Assembly: GCA_013817115.1 (NCBI GenBank)
Contig: JACDDG010000015.1
Location: forward strand, 1 to 15,207
Source of the DNA: Parachlamydiaceae bacterium
GTDB lineage: Bacteria > Chlamydiota > Chlamydiia > Chlamydiales > Parachlamydiaceae
Reading direction: 5' to 3'
Length of the DNA stretch: 15,207 nucleotides
Part shown: positions 7,492 through 15,148 of the stretch, piece after piece
Layout of the letters: each line of letters opens with the position of its first letter
Position numbering within the stretch: position 1 is the stretch's first letter
Translations under genes and position numbers: made by a program
The notes under the pieces: model-generated
Database searches by the model: none
What the model was told of the DNA's origin: nothing
The model's input: the letters and a program-made list of their open reading frames with translations, nothing else

Positions 7492-7534
7492 TATGATGAG
7501 AAAAAGCCCAAAAAGTGTAACTGGAGACTGAATC

Positions 7535-7873
7535 ATGCCACCTCACATCACGTTTGAGGTCCTTACAAAAGGATTTATGGACCTTTGTGCCGATCGATAT
7601 TTTACTTCCACTAAAGTTCTCGATATTGCTAACAGAATTGTAGCGGGGGGACCCCCATCTCCAGACAAAGAATATCAGAGGTTTTTTTCAGTCTATCTTA
7701 AAATCGTTATTCTGAGTCGATACCGGGATGCCGTCCGAGAAGTAGCTCTTCAGCAAATTTTTGAAACACCTCAACGTCGTGATGAGCTATATATGGCGAT
7801 TATTGAGGCATTAGAGGATCTTGAAGATGAATATGAAGAGATTGAAGCCCAGTATGAACCTGATGATGAATAG
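7535..7873 (+). CDS. tyeA: TyeA-like T3S gatekeeper partner (stand-alone CopN C-terminal domain)
   Basis: TyeA binds the C-terminal part of YopN/CopN and helps hold the gatekeeper at the export gate. The 112 residues line up by eye with the TyeA domain at the C-terminus of Chlamydia CopN. ITFEVLTKGFMDLCADRYF corresponds to the CopN stretch LTTGNLTKTFLQLVEDKFP as I remember it. Further shared features are a helix around VLDIANRIV, a FFSVYLKIVILSRYRDAV core, and a QRRDELYMAIIEALEDLEDE helix with an acidic tail (92-112). Yersinia TyeA is similarly short and acidic at its end. GGAG at 7523-7526 lies 8 nt before the ATG. The gene sits 43 nt after copN in another frame, with its own ribosome-binding site, so it is a real separate gene rather than a simple frameshift. 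The family call rests on remembered sequences and needs a profile search. Confidence 0.68.
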   Translation: MPPHITFEVLTKGFMDLCADRYFTSTKVLDIANRIVAGGPPSPDKEYQRFFSVYLKIVILSRYRDAVREVALQQIFETPQRRDELYMAIIEALEDLEDEYEEIEAQYEPDDE

Positions 7874-7895
7874 CAAACTATAAGGTTAGGTGATT

Positions 7896-8369
7896 ATGGT
7901 TAAAACACAACTTGAAATAATTTTAGAAGAGCTTGGACGTACGACCCTTATTGCCATGTCCTCCCTTCGTCCAAATGATAAAAACACTTGCCTCATCCCC
8001 CTACCCGATGGGATGAAAATTCAAGTGGAAATGGATAAATATGAAAAAAATTTGATAATAGGATGTGTCTTAGGAGATATCGAACCTGGACATTACAGAA
8101 ATAGTTTATTTCAAGCCGCGTTGATTGCTAATGGTTTACCTCACCCTCGATACGGAGTTTTAGCCTACGGAAATAAGACCAATAAACTTGTTTTACACGA
8201 TACCTTAAGCATGCACGAACTTAACGGAGAAAAAGTTGCGGAATATCTAGGCTTCTTCCTTGAGAAAGCCCGAACCTGGAAACAAGCTATTGAAGGTGGA
8301 AATGTCCCTCACATCTCCGCTGCATACGGTTCTCAAGGCACTGTTAGTGTTTTTGGGTTGAAGCTTTAA
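7896..8369 (+). CDS. scc1: T3S chaperone Scc1 (SycE/CesT family), CopN chaperone subunit
   Basis: Small cytosolic T3S chaperones of this class bind the N-terminus of a substrate and deliver it to the gate. Chlamydial Scc1 pairs with Scc4 to chaperone CopN. The 157 residues follow the Scc1 pattern: NDKNTCLIPLPDG (27-39), a beta-strand LIIGCVLGDIEPGHYR (53-68), LFQAALIANG (71-80), GVLAYG..TNKLVLHDTLSMHELNGEKV (87-114), then a C-terminal helix. The ATG at 7896 is preferred; a GTG two codons upstream at 7890 is in frame, but AAGG at 7882-7885 fits the ATG better. It lies 22 nt after the TyeA-like gene and closes the operon, as scc1 follows copN in Chlamydia. No gene for the partner Scc4 is in the window. 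Confidence 0.88.
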   Translation: MVKTQLEIILEELGRTTLIAMSSLRPNDKNTCLIPLPDGMKIQVEMDKYEKNLIIGCVLGDIEPGHYRNSLFQAALIANGLPHPRYGVLAYGNKTNKLVLHDTLSMHELNGEKVAEYLGFFLEKARTWKQAIEGGNVPHISAAYGSQGTVSVFGLKL

Positions 8370-8508
8370 ACTTATGATTCTTTAAGAGCTAAAGCTGTTC
8401 ACTTAGCTGTCACATCGGTATCATGCTTTTCAATTAATCTTTTTGAAAAAGTTTGCAGCTAAAAAAAACATAACCTGAATCTTTTTTGTAGCCCGAGCTT
8501 CATTTTTG

Positions 8509-8544
8509 CTGCGTTCTACGGTTGGTTAATACGCAGGTTTTTGT
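8509..8544 (+). terminator. Weak candidate terminator after the T3S operon
   Basis: CTGCGT (8509-8514) pairs with ACGCAG (8531-8536), followed by GTTTTTGT. The loop of 16 nt is large and the stem short, so this is only a tentative end for the scc1 transcript, about 140 nt past its stop. Confidence 0.25.
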
Positions 8545-8650
8545 AAAATCTATCTTTAACTTCATTCCTGCAAATTAAATTTCTTCTTTACTTTTATGCT
8601 CTTGTATTTAAAAATGCTCTAGCGCAAAATAAGAATAATCATCAAAAAGG

Positions 8651-8681
8651 TTGGTCGAATGTTTAAAACCTAATATAGGTT
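8651..8681 (+). promoter_or_regulatory. Possible dnaA2 promoter with palindrome over the -10 box
   Basis: TTGGTC (8651-8656) and TATAGG (8674-8679) are spaced 17 nt apart, a moderate sigma-70 match. The dyad AACCTA-ATA-TAGGTT (8667-8681) covers the -10 box, the position of a classical repressor site. The start codon of dnaA2 is 41 nt downstream of the dyad. Confidence 0.4.
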
Positions 8682-8722
8682 AGAATTTGATTAACCATAT
8701 TCTCTAGAGTGTGTGATCATAC

Positions 8723-10102
8723 ATGGAAGCATGGGAAAATTTTTTAAAACTTCAGGAAGCTGATCTTGGGGCTGCCACCATACTAAAATGGCTTCATCCG
8801 TTAAAGATTTTGCGTTTCGATGCTTGTAATCTATATCTTGAGGCAACAGATTCTTTTCAAATCAGCTGGTTTGAAGAGCACGTTCGTCCCAGAGCCCTTT
8901 CCTCCCTATATAACAATAACAAAAAAAAGATTCGGGTTCATCTCACTCTTGCAAAGACAGATCCTGCAACGCCTGCCGACAATAGAGAATTAAACAAAAC
9001 CAAAAATTCTCTTCCTCAGAAAAATGATCTTATCTTTGATACTATTGACCCCTCTTTTTCTTTTGAACAGTTCATTGAACCCCCAGAAACCCCACTTCCC
9101 TTTAAATTGCTCTCCACTTTAAATGCTAAAGAAGCCCCGCCTTTCAATCCTATCTATTTGTACGGAGATTCAGGACGTGGAAAAACCCACCTCCTTATGG
9201 CCACGACAAATCATTTGCGAAAACAGGGTCTCAAAGTCGTTTATGCACGAGCGGATACCTTTACAGAACATGTTGTTGCAGCAATTCGTGCAGGAGAAAT
9301 GAGAGCCTTTCGTCAAGCTTATCGCAATGTAGACGCTCTTGTAATTGATGACGTTCAGGTTTTTGCACGTAAAGCTGCTACACAAGAAGAGTTTTTCCAT
9401 ACGTTTAATACGCTTCACATGGATGGAAAATTGGTAGTTTTAGCGGCTGATTGCGCTCCACAAGGCCTTCAAAATATTGAATCTAGACTTGTAAGCCGAT
9501 TTGAATGGGGAATTGTGCTTCAAGTAGGTGCACTGAACCAAGAAGAGCTTCTAAGAATGCTTGAAAAGAAAACCAAAGCAATGAATTGCCCGCTCTCACC
9601 TGAATTGATGAGTTTCTTGCTGGAAACTTTTCCAAGTAATACAAAGTCATTAACAAGGGCTCTTCAAGCACTCATTCTTCGCTCACACCTGGATGACAGA
9701 GATCACCATTTACCCAATCTCCATGTTACAATCTATCAAGCCAAAGTTATTCTTAACGACCTTATCGTCGAAGAACAAAAAAACAAATTGACCGCTCCTA
9801 AGATACTTCAACATATTTGTGATTATTTTGGGCTTCCCCCTGAAGATCTGCTGAGTAAAGCTCAGAGCCGCGATCGAGTGCTCCCAAGACAAATAGCGAT
9901 GTATTTTTGCCGCAAGGAACTTAAACTCTCTTTCATAAAGATCGGAGATGTTTTCGCAAAAGATCACTCTACAGTTATGTCAAGCGTAAAACTAATTCAA
10001 TCAGCAATCGACACCGGACAGCGTGACGTCATTGATCCTGTAGAGGCTATACGTAAACGCTTTCGCTTAGAAGCAGGGAGTCAAATTTTATGTGGCGGAT
10101 GA
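8723..10102 (+). CDS. dnaA: Second chlamydial replication initiator-type protein DnaA2
   Basis: DnaA proteins bind origin DNA and open it using ATP. The N-terminus (MEAWENFL, LRFDACNLYLEATDSFQISWFEEH) and the C-terminus (VLPRQIAMYFCRKELKLSFIKIGDVF) follow chlamydial DnaA2 (CT275 type) rather than canonical DnaA. The 459-residue length fits. Walker A is GDSGRGKT (148-155), Walker B ends in D209-D210, and the box VII-like SRFEWG is at 258-263. The DNA-binding helix-turn-helix near 405-425 reads AKDHSTV, with Lys413 where DnaA usually has Arg (GRDHTTV), while Asp-His are kept. Upstream spacing to the ATG shows only a weak AGAG, so translation signals are poor. The last 13 nt overlap the following membrane-protein gene, indicating a shared transcript. 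Confidence 0.93.
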   Translation: MEAWENFLKLQEADLGAATILKWLHPLKILRFDACNLYLEATDSFQISWFEEHVRPRALSSLYNNNKKKIRVHLTLAKTDPATPADNRELNKTKNSLPQKNDLIFDTIDPSFSFEQFIEPPETPLPFKLLSTLNAKEAPPFNPIYLYGDSGRGKTHLLMATTNHLRKQGLKVVYARADTFTEHVVAAIRAGEMRAFRQAYRNVDALVIDDVQVFARKAATQEEFFHTFNTLHMDGKLVVLAADCAPQGLQNIESRLVSRFEWGIVLQVGALNQEELLRMLEKKTKAMNCPLSPELMSFLLETFPSNTKSLTRALQALILRSHLDDRDHHLPNLHVTIYQAKVILNDLIVEEQKNKLTAPKILQHICDYFGLPPEDLLSKAQSRDRVLPRQIAMYFCRKELKLSFIKIGDVFAKDHSTVMSSVKLIQSAIDTGQRDVIDPVEAIRKRFRLEAGSQILCGG

Positions 10103-11214
10103 TAAAGCAATTTTTCAAAAGATTAGATCTGCGGATTGCAACAAAAACCGCGATCGCAGCGGGATGTAGCTATGCAATAGCTAATGCATATTCGGCTTAT
10201 TTCTCTAGGCCAGATATATTAACCAGCGGTTTATGGTGCGTGGTTGCATCTATAGTTGTCATGCAAGCCAATATTGGTAGCACCTATAAGGCCGGGGGCA
10301 TGCGCTTCATTGGAAGTATTATTGGTTCAATCATTGGGGCTACTGCAACTTTTTATCTTGAAGCGACACCTGTCACCTTAGGACTTACCGTTGCAATTAC
10401 AATCGTTGTCTGCGCAATTTTACAATTGCAAGAAGCGTATAGGATTGCAGCTTTGTCTGGTGCAGTAGTTATGTTATCGTGGGCTGTACACCCAGAACTG
10501 GTGACACCCTGGGAAATAGGTTTTTTCAGATCTTTAGACGCTTCCGTGGGAATTATCATTGCCATCATTGTTTCTCACATCATTTTACCAGAGCAAACTT
10601 GGCTTAATATCCAAAATAAATTTATTCAAACGGTGCAGATTACTAAGACATACTTTCATCAAGCTGTAGAAATCCCTAAATCTCCGACTATTAGCACTGA
10701 AACAGTTACTTCGGAAAGAAAGCAAAATAAAGAACTTGAAAATTTACTCGATTTACTGACTCAATTACGAGCTGAAGTAGATGAGGCTAAAGTTGATATC
10801 TTCTCATTCAATTTTAATAATAATGGGAATGACTGGCTATTAATCATTCGGGATCTTGATATCTTGGTAGAGACCATTGCAATAGTCGAAGAAATTCCTA
10901 AGGAAAATCTGAATAATATTCTTGATGAAAGCTTAAAATGGCACGTGGAGAAATTTATTGATGAGTGCCAAAAAACTTTTGACGACTTACAATCGATTTG
11001 TTTAAAAACAAATCTAGGGGAGACTTCGGATAAAATCCCGGAAAATGAGCATCTTCTTGTGGTTGAGCTAGAGCGCTTTAGAAAAACTCATGTGACTAGG
11101 GACTTTTCTTTAGCTGACGTTGAAAATCTGTACTCGTATTTCTTTCATTTGCGCTACATAGCGAAGCTGCTACGGAAGGTTAGACAACAGCTGATGCAAA
11201 GTAAACCGGATTAA
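10090..11214 (+). CDS. FUSC/aromatic acid exporter-type inner-membrane protein
   Basis: The N-terminal half (about 17-165) has around six hydrophobic helices, with a conserved-looking [17 protein letters not shown] turn (69-85) after a hydrophobic [11 protein letters not shown]. This resembles the FUSC / ArAE_1 (aromatic acid exporter) transporters. The rest (170-374) is a soluble helical domain rich in Glu, Lys and Leu, as in that superfamily. Substrate cannot be inferred. Two starts are possible: ATG 10090, 9 nt after GGGAG (10076-10080), or ATG 10099, which overlaps the dnaA2 stop as ATGA. The first has the better Shine-Dalgarno spacing. The gene is translationally linked to dnaA2, and its stop overlaps the convergent ahcY stop. 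Confidence 0.72.
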   Translation: MWRMIKQFFKRLDLRIATKTAIAAGCSYAIANAYSAYFSRPDILTSGLWCVVASIVVMQANIGSTYKAGGMRFIGSIIGSIIGATATFYLEATPVTLGLTVAITIVVCAILQLQEAYRIAALSGAVVMLSWAVHPELVTPWEIGFFRSLDASVGIIIAIIVSHIILPEQTWLNIQNKFIQTVQITKTYFHQAVEIPKSPTISTETVTSERKQNKELENLLDLLTQLRAEVDEAKVDIFSFNFNNNGNDWLLIIRDLDILVETIAIVEEIPKENLNNILDESLKWHVEKFIDECQKTFDDLQSICLKTNLGETSDKIPENEHLLVVELERFRKTHVTRDFSLADVENLYSYFFHLRYIAKLLRKVRQQLMQSKPD

Positions 11215-12596
11215 TATAAATAACTATCGGATTTATAGGGACCTTCTACGTCGACATCTAAATAAGATGCCTGCTCTGGTGAAAGTTCGGTCAAAACTAC
11301 TCCTAATTGCTTTAAATGCAACCTTGCCACCTTTTCATCTAGCGATTTTGGAAGACGATATACGCCAATAGGCCATCGCTCTTTTGCTTTCCATAGTTCA
11401 ATTTGGGCCAGAACTTGATTTGAAAACGAGTTAGACATGACAAAAGAAGGATGCCCATTAGCGCAACCTAAATTAACTAACCGTCCTCTCGCAAGCAGCA
11501 AAAGACTTTTGTTTTTGCTTTTCCAAGTACAGAGATCTACTTGAGGTTTAACTGTTTTGACCTCAATATCTGGATGATGAAGGAGCCAATCAACATCTAT
11601 TTCACTATCAAAATGTCCAATATTACAAACTAAAGCCCCATCTTTCATTTTCTCCATATGCTCAGGACGAATGACGCTAACGCATCCTGTAGCAGTGATA
11701 AAGATGTCAGCTTTGTTAGCAGCTTCATCCATGCTTATGACCGAAAAACCTTCCATAACAGCTTGGTATGCGCAAATTGGATCTACTTCAGAAATATAGA
11801 CACGAGCTCCCAATGCAGCAAGAGCTTCAGCACAACCTTTACCAACAGCGCCATAACCAGCGATCAAAACAATTTTACCGGCGATCATCAAGTTGGTTGC
11901 GTGCTTAATTCCATCTACAATGGATTCACGACAACCGTAAAAATTGTCAAACTTGGATTTGGTTATAGAATCATTTACATTCATTGAAGGGATGCCTAGC
12001 GTTCCATTGTGTAACATTTTAAGCAAGTTACGCACTCCAGTGGTCGTTTCTTCAGAGAGACCTTTGACCCCTGCGAGAAGTTCGGGATGCTTTTCATGTA
12101 TGTAAGTTGTGAGATCACCGCCATCATCAATAATCATATTGAGAGGTTTCTTCTCATCGCCAAAAAAAATAGTTCTACTGATGCACCATTCATACTCTTC
12201 GATAGACTCCCCTTTCCATGCAAAAACAGGGATTCCTTTGTCAGCCATTGCGGCAGCAGCTTGATTTTGAGTAGAATAGATATTACAAGATGACCAGCGT
12301 ACGGAAGCACCTAATATGATGAGAGTTTCAATTAAGACAGCAGTTTGAATGGTCATATGTAAGCAGCCTGCAATTCTTGCGCCGCTAAGTGGTTTTGAGT
12401 TTTTGTATTCTTCACGCAGGGCCATTAGTCCTGGCATTTCCTTTTCAGCTAATTCAATTTCCAGCCTACCGCGCCTTGCAAGTTCTTTTGCAGCGTCAGA
12501 ATTTATGTCGAGATCATCGATTATGCGATATTCGCGTTTTTGTTGATGCTGTGGTGTTTGTTGCTGTTGTCGTTGTTTTTGAATAGTTTGTGGCAT
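11211..12596 (-). CDS. ahcY: S-adenosylhomocysteine hydrolase
   Basis: This cytosolic, NAD-dependent enzyme splits S-adenosylhomocysteine into adenosine and homocysteine, relieving product inhibition of methyltransferases. The family's active-site landmarks are visible: H80 (CLHMT), the DDGGDLT segment at 157-163, SEETTTG (181-187), K213 and D217 (TKSKFDN), and the C-terminal K455 and Y459. The NAD-binding loop is GYGAVGKG (247-254), with Ala where Asp is common. It lacks the roughly 40-residue insertion after DDGGD found in many bacterial enzymes, so apart from a Gln-rich N-terminal extension (residues 1-22) its layout is like the short eukaryotic form. GGAG at 12603-12606, 6 nt before the ATG, supports the start and makes the extension real. 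It converges with the FUSC-type gene and is divergent from acs. Confidence 0.96.
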   Translation of the reverse strand: MPQTIQKQRQQQQTPQHQQKREYRIIDDLDINSDAAKELARRGRLEIELAEKEMPGLMALREEYKNSKPLSGARIAGCLHMTIQTAVLIETLIILGASVRWSSCNIYSTQNQAAAAMADKGIPVFAWKGESIEEYEWCISRTIFFGDEKKPLNMIIDDGGDLTTYIHEKHPELLAGVKGLSEETTTGVRNLLKMLHNGTLGIPSMNVNDSITKSKFDNFYGCRESIVDGIKHATNLMIAGKIVLIAGYGAVGKGCAEALAALGARVYISEVDPICAYQAVMEGFSVISMDEAANKADIFITATGCVSVIRPEHMEKMKDGALVCNIGHFDSEIDVDWLLHHPDIEVKTVKPQVDLCTWKSKNKSLLLLARGRLVNLGCANGHPSFVMSNSFSNQVLAQIELWKAKERWPIGVYRLPKSLDEKVARLHLKQLGVVLTELSPEQASYLDVDVEGPYKSDSYLY

Positions 12597-12709
12597 GTGT
12601 TCTCCAAAATGGTCAGTGGTGACTTTTATTTCACTCTATGGGTAATAAGGATTTCTTTAAACAAAAAGTTTTTTATTAGATTTTTTAAAATGAAAAGGAG
12701 TCGATCGCG

Positions 12710-12819
12710 ACGAACGACATTAATGACAAAGAAAAGACAATAAAGACATAAAGGACGATAAAAAAACGATATTAACGATGATCGGTATAATTGTCGTTTG
12801 TCGTTACCGTTTCGTTAAT
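12710..12819. repeat. Clustered AACGA / TCGTT motifs with inverted repeat
   Basis: The left half carries repeated ACGAC, ACGAT and AACGA words and GAC units at 12725, 12736, 12745 and 12754. The right half carries TGTCGTT twice (12792-12798, 12799-12805) and TTCGTT. ATTAACGA (12771-12778) is exactly complementary to TCGTTAAT (12812-12819). The two halves form an inverted array between the divergent ahcY and acs starts. Confidence 0.45.
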
Positions 12820-12907
12820 AGAAGTTACTATCATATGACTTTTTTTTAAAAAATTCCACCCTTAATTTTCATCTAAAATGATCTAATGCATTCACCTAAA
12901 AAATACA

Positions 12908-12936
12908 TTGACACTTCTCTATTCAGGACATATTAT
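12908..12936 (+). promoter_or_regulatory. Strong sigma-70-type promoter of acs
   Basis: TTGACA (12908-12913) is followed after exactly 17 nt by TATTAT (12931-12936), matching the consensus in 11 of 12 positions. The transcript should begin near 12943, giving an acs leader of about 80 nt. The -10 box overlaps the ATG of a short histidine-rich reading frame at 12935. Confidence 0.65.
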
Positions 12937-12994
12937 GAAGGCCCATTTTGGCCACAAAGCCCATAACCATCCCTGGCACAGCCATAAAGACTAA
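12935..12994 (+). CDS. Possible 19-residue histidine-rich peptide upstream of acs
   Basis: The frame reads MKAHFGHKAHNHPWHSHKD. Six of the 19 residues are His, spaced every two or three residues. AGGA at 12925-12928 lies 6 nt before the ATG, an ideal ribosome-binding site, and the stop is 29 nt before acs. It could be a leader or metal-binding peptide. Against this, a promoter -10 box overlaps its ATG, so transcripts from that promoter would start inside it; translation would need an upstream promoter. A 19-codon frame is also short enough to arise by chance. Confidence 0.3.
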   Translation: MKAHFGHKAHNHPWHSHKD

Positions 12995-13023
12995 ATAAAT
13001 TTATTTCAGGCGATAAAAATTTT

Positions 13024-15030
13024 ATGACAACAAACCAACACCCCAACACTCCACAAAATACTCCTCAGCAATCCATCATGAACCTGATGGACGAAATACG
13101 CAAATTCCCCCCTTCCTTTAAGACCCGTAACAAAGCTGCTCACCTTTCCTCCTTCGATCACTATGAAAAAATGTACCAAAATTCAATCGATAATAACGAT
13201 CAGTTCTGGTTAGAACAAGCAAACTCTCTTGACTGGATCACACCACCAAAATTAACCTGTGAATACAATTGGGATACCACAAAAGGCCCTCTCCAACACA
13301 CTTGGTTTCGTGATGGATCATTAAACGTCACTCTAAATTGCTTAGATCGTCATCTCCCCACTCGAAAAAATAAATGTGCTCTCATATGGCAAGGCGATGA
13401 AGACAACGAACAAAAAAACATTACTTACGGTGAATTACATGCTCTGGTTTGTCGCTTTGCCAACGCCCTAAAAGCCCGAGGTATTAACAAGGGTGATCGT
13501 GTCAGCATCTACTTGCCTATGATTCCGGAATTGGCTGTTGCCATGCTCGCGTGTGCTAGAATCGGAGCTATACACTCTGTTATTTTTGGTGGATTTAGCG
13601 CTGAATCTCTTGTCCATCGCATCAATGACTCCTCCTGCAAACTTATCATCACAGCAAATAACGGCATGCGCGGAGGAAAAAAAATACCGCTAAAAGAAAT
13701 TGTCGACGAAGCACTTGCTCACACCCCTTCCATAGAAAATGTTATAGTCATTAAACGTTCACCAGACATATGTAATATGACTGATGGGCGCGATCATTGG
13801 TATGATAATGAAATTTCACGACAATCGATCGAATGCCTAGCTGAAATAATGCAGGCTGAAGATCCACTTTTCATCCTCTACACCTCAGGATCTACGGGAA
13901 AACCTAAAGGTGTTGTCCATACACAAGCGGGTTACCTCCTTCATGTATCACTCTCACATCGATATATTTTTGACCTGCATGAAGATGATGTCTACTGGTG
14001 CACCGCTGACTTCGGATGGATTACGGGTCATAGCTATGGTATTTATGGTCCTCTTGCAAACGGCGCTACAACATTACTTTTCGAGGGGGTACCAACGTAC
14101 CCTGATGCAGGTCGCTTTTGGCAGATTATTGACAAATTTAAAGTGAGCCTTTTTTACACGGCGCCCACTGCTATTAGAACTTTGATCAGCAAAGGGGCTG
14201 AATATCCATTAAAATATGACTTAAGCTCGTTGAGAATTCTAGGAACAGTGGGCGAGCCAATTAATCCTGAAGCTTGGATGTGGTACTACGAAATTATAGG
14301 CAAGGGGCAATGCCCCGTTGTCGATACCTGGTGGCAGACTGAAACCGGGGGTATTATGATCACTCCCCTGCCCACAACTCATACCCTAAAGCCAGGGTCT
14401 GCCTCTCGTCCTTTTTTTGGTATCGCCCCCGTAATTCTTCGCGAAGATAGCACAGAATGCCAACTCAATGAAGGTGGAAATCTGTGCATTCGTCGACCAT
14501 GGCCCGGTATTATGCGCACAACTTGGGGGGATCATCAACGCTTTGTAGATACTTATTTTTCTACATTTAAGGGTTTTTATTTCTCCGGAGACGGTTGTCG
14601 AAAAGATTCCGAAGGAGATTATTGGCTTCTAGGCAGAATCGATGATGTAGTCAATATCTCGGGACATCGCATTGGAACGGCTGAAGTTGAAAGTGCTCTG
14701 GTGAGTCATGAAGCCGTGGCTGAAGTGGCTGTAGTTCCTATTCCCGACGAAATTAAAGGACAAGAGCTTTATGCCTTTGTCACGCTAGTAGAATCTGTGG
14801 AAGTTTCAGACTCATTAAAATTAGAACTGTTAAACCACGTTCGCAAGGAAATTGGATCGATTGCGGTCCCGGCAAAAATTCAATTTACAAAGGCTTTGCC
14901 TAAAACTCGTTCGGGCAAGATCATGCGAAGGATTTTACGGAAGATTGCTGAGGGTCAAACCCATGATTTAGGAGATGTCAGTACTTTAACAGATCCAAAG
15001 GTTATCGATGATCTCTTGAAGTTTATTTAG
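13024..15030 (+). CDS. acs: AMP-forming acetyl-CoA synthetase
   Basis: Acs activates acetate to acetyl-AMP and then acetyl-CoA in the cytosol. The 668 residues match the usual length of about 650. Visible motifs are YTSGSTGKPKGVVHT (286-300, phosphate-binding P-loop of the ANL family), WWQTETGG (436-443, with the acetate-pocket Trp), the domain hinge region GRIDDVVNISGHRIGTAEVE (537-556) and PKTRSGKIMRR (626-636) with catalytic K632, the lysine known to be acetylated in bacterial Acs. The N-terminal 20 residues are Asn/Gln/Pro-rich and not part of the conserved enzyme. The Shine-Dalgarno is weak: AGG at 13008-13010 is 13 nt from the ATG. An in-frame ATG at 13078 would still leave the conserved domain, but has no better signal. 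A strong promoter lies about 80 nt upstream. Confidence 0.96.
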   Translation: MTTNQHPNTPQNTPQQSIMNLMDEIRKFPPSFKTRNKAAHLSSFDHYEKMYQNSIDNNDQFWLEQANSLDWITPPKLTCEYNWDTTKGPLQHTWFRDGSLNVTLNCLDRHLPTRKNKCALIWQGDEDNEQKNITYGELHALVCRFANALKARGINKGDRVSIYLPMIPELAVAMLACARIGAIHSVIFGGFSAESLVHRINDSSCKLIITANNGMRGGKKIPLKEIVDEALAHTPSIENVIVIKRSPDICNMTDGRDHWYDNEISRQSIECLAEIMQAEDPLFILYTSGSTGKPKGVVHTQAGYLLHVSLSHRYIFDLHEDDVYWCTADFGWITGHSYGIYGPLANGATTLLFEGVPTYPDAGRFWQIIDKFKVSLFYTAPTAIRTLISKGAEYPLKYDLSSLRILGTVGEPINPEAWMWYYEIIGKGQCPVVDTWWQTETGGIMITPLPTTHTLKPGSASRPFFGIAPVILREDSTECQLNEGGNLCIRRPWPGIMRTTWGDHQRFVDTYFSTFKGFYFSGDGCRKDSEGDYWLLGRIDDVVNISGHRIGTAEVESALVSHEAVAEVAVVPIPDEIKGQELYAFVTLVESVEVSDSLKLELLNHVRKEIGSIAVPAKIQFTKALPKTRSGKIMRRILRKIAEGQTHDLGDVSTLTDPKVIDDLLKFI

Positions 15031-15062
15031 TAAGCCAGGGCAAAAACAACGCTCTTCGATAA

Positions 15063-15085
15063 AATTTTAGCAAAATTCTTTTATT
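15063..15085 (+). terminator. Weak AT-only hairpin after acs
   Basis: AATTTT (15063-15068) and AAAATT (15072-15077) pair around AGC, followed by CTTTTATTT, about 33 nt past the acs stop. The stem has no GC pairs, so the call is tentative. Confidence 0.3.
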
Positions 15086-15126
15086 TAAGCAAAAACACAA
15101 TTATACCACATGATCCCTCTATGACC

Positions 15127-15148
15127 GCAAAATCCCGTTGGATTTTGC
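15127..15148. repeat. Perfect 9-bp hairpin GCAAAATCC / GGATTTTGC
   Basis: Positions 15127-15135 and 15140-15148 pair perfectly around CGTT. No T-tract follows on either strand, so it is not a standard terminator. It lies about 100 nt downstream of acs; the function is unknown. Confidence 0.4.

Larger units (their letters stand above)
8370..8722. other. Intergenic region between T3S operon and dnaA2
   Basis: The 353-nt gap has no convincing reading frame, RNA gene or consensus DnaA box (TTATNCACA). Visible elements are a weak CTGCGT/ACGCAG stem (8509-8536) followed by GTTTTTGT, and a possible promoter with an overlapping palindrome at 8651-8681. The T3S operon shows no strong GC-rich terminator here. 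Confidence 0.6.
12597..13023. other. Divergent intergenic region between ahcY and acs
   Basis: This 427-nt gap serves both divergent genes. It holds the ahcY Shine-Dalgarno (12603-12606), an AACGA/TCGTT-rich stretch (12710-12819) with GAC units at about 9-nt spacing, a strong promoter toward acs (12908-12936), and a small histidine-rich reading frame (12935-12994). No RNA gene is evident. The ahcY promoter was not identified with confidence. Confidence 0.65.

Noticed and set aside
7489..7535. Programmed frameshift joining copN to the TyeA-like gene
   Set aside because: A TGA stop ends copN before the A-rich stretch, and the second gene has its own GGAG and ATG, so separate translation is simpler.
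8370..8722. Replication origin next to dnaA2
   Set aside because: No DnaA-box matches (TTATNCACA) or AT-rich 13-mers were seen, and the gene is the second DnaA rather than the canonical one.
12087..12743. Plus-strand short frames antisense to ahcY and into its leader
   Set aside because: They mirror the ahcY coding strand. The 17-residue basic frame from ATG 12690 (MKRSRSRRTTLMTKKRQ) has no Shine-Dalgarno and arises from the purine-rich repeat stretch.
12597..13023. SAH or other riboswitch upstream of ahcY
   Set aside because: No conserved aptamer-like core or stacked stems could be recognised on the minus strand; the sequence is low-complexity.
12935..13023. Histidine-type transcription attenuator before acs
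   Set aside because: No terminator/antiterminator stems follow the six His codons, and acs has no link to histidine synthesis.
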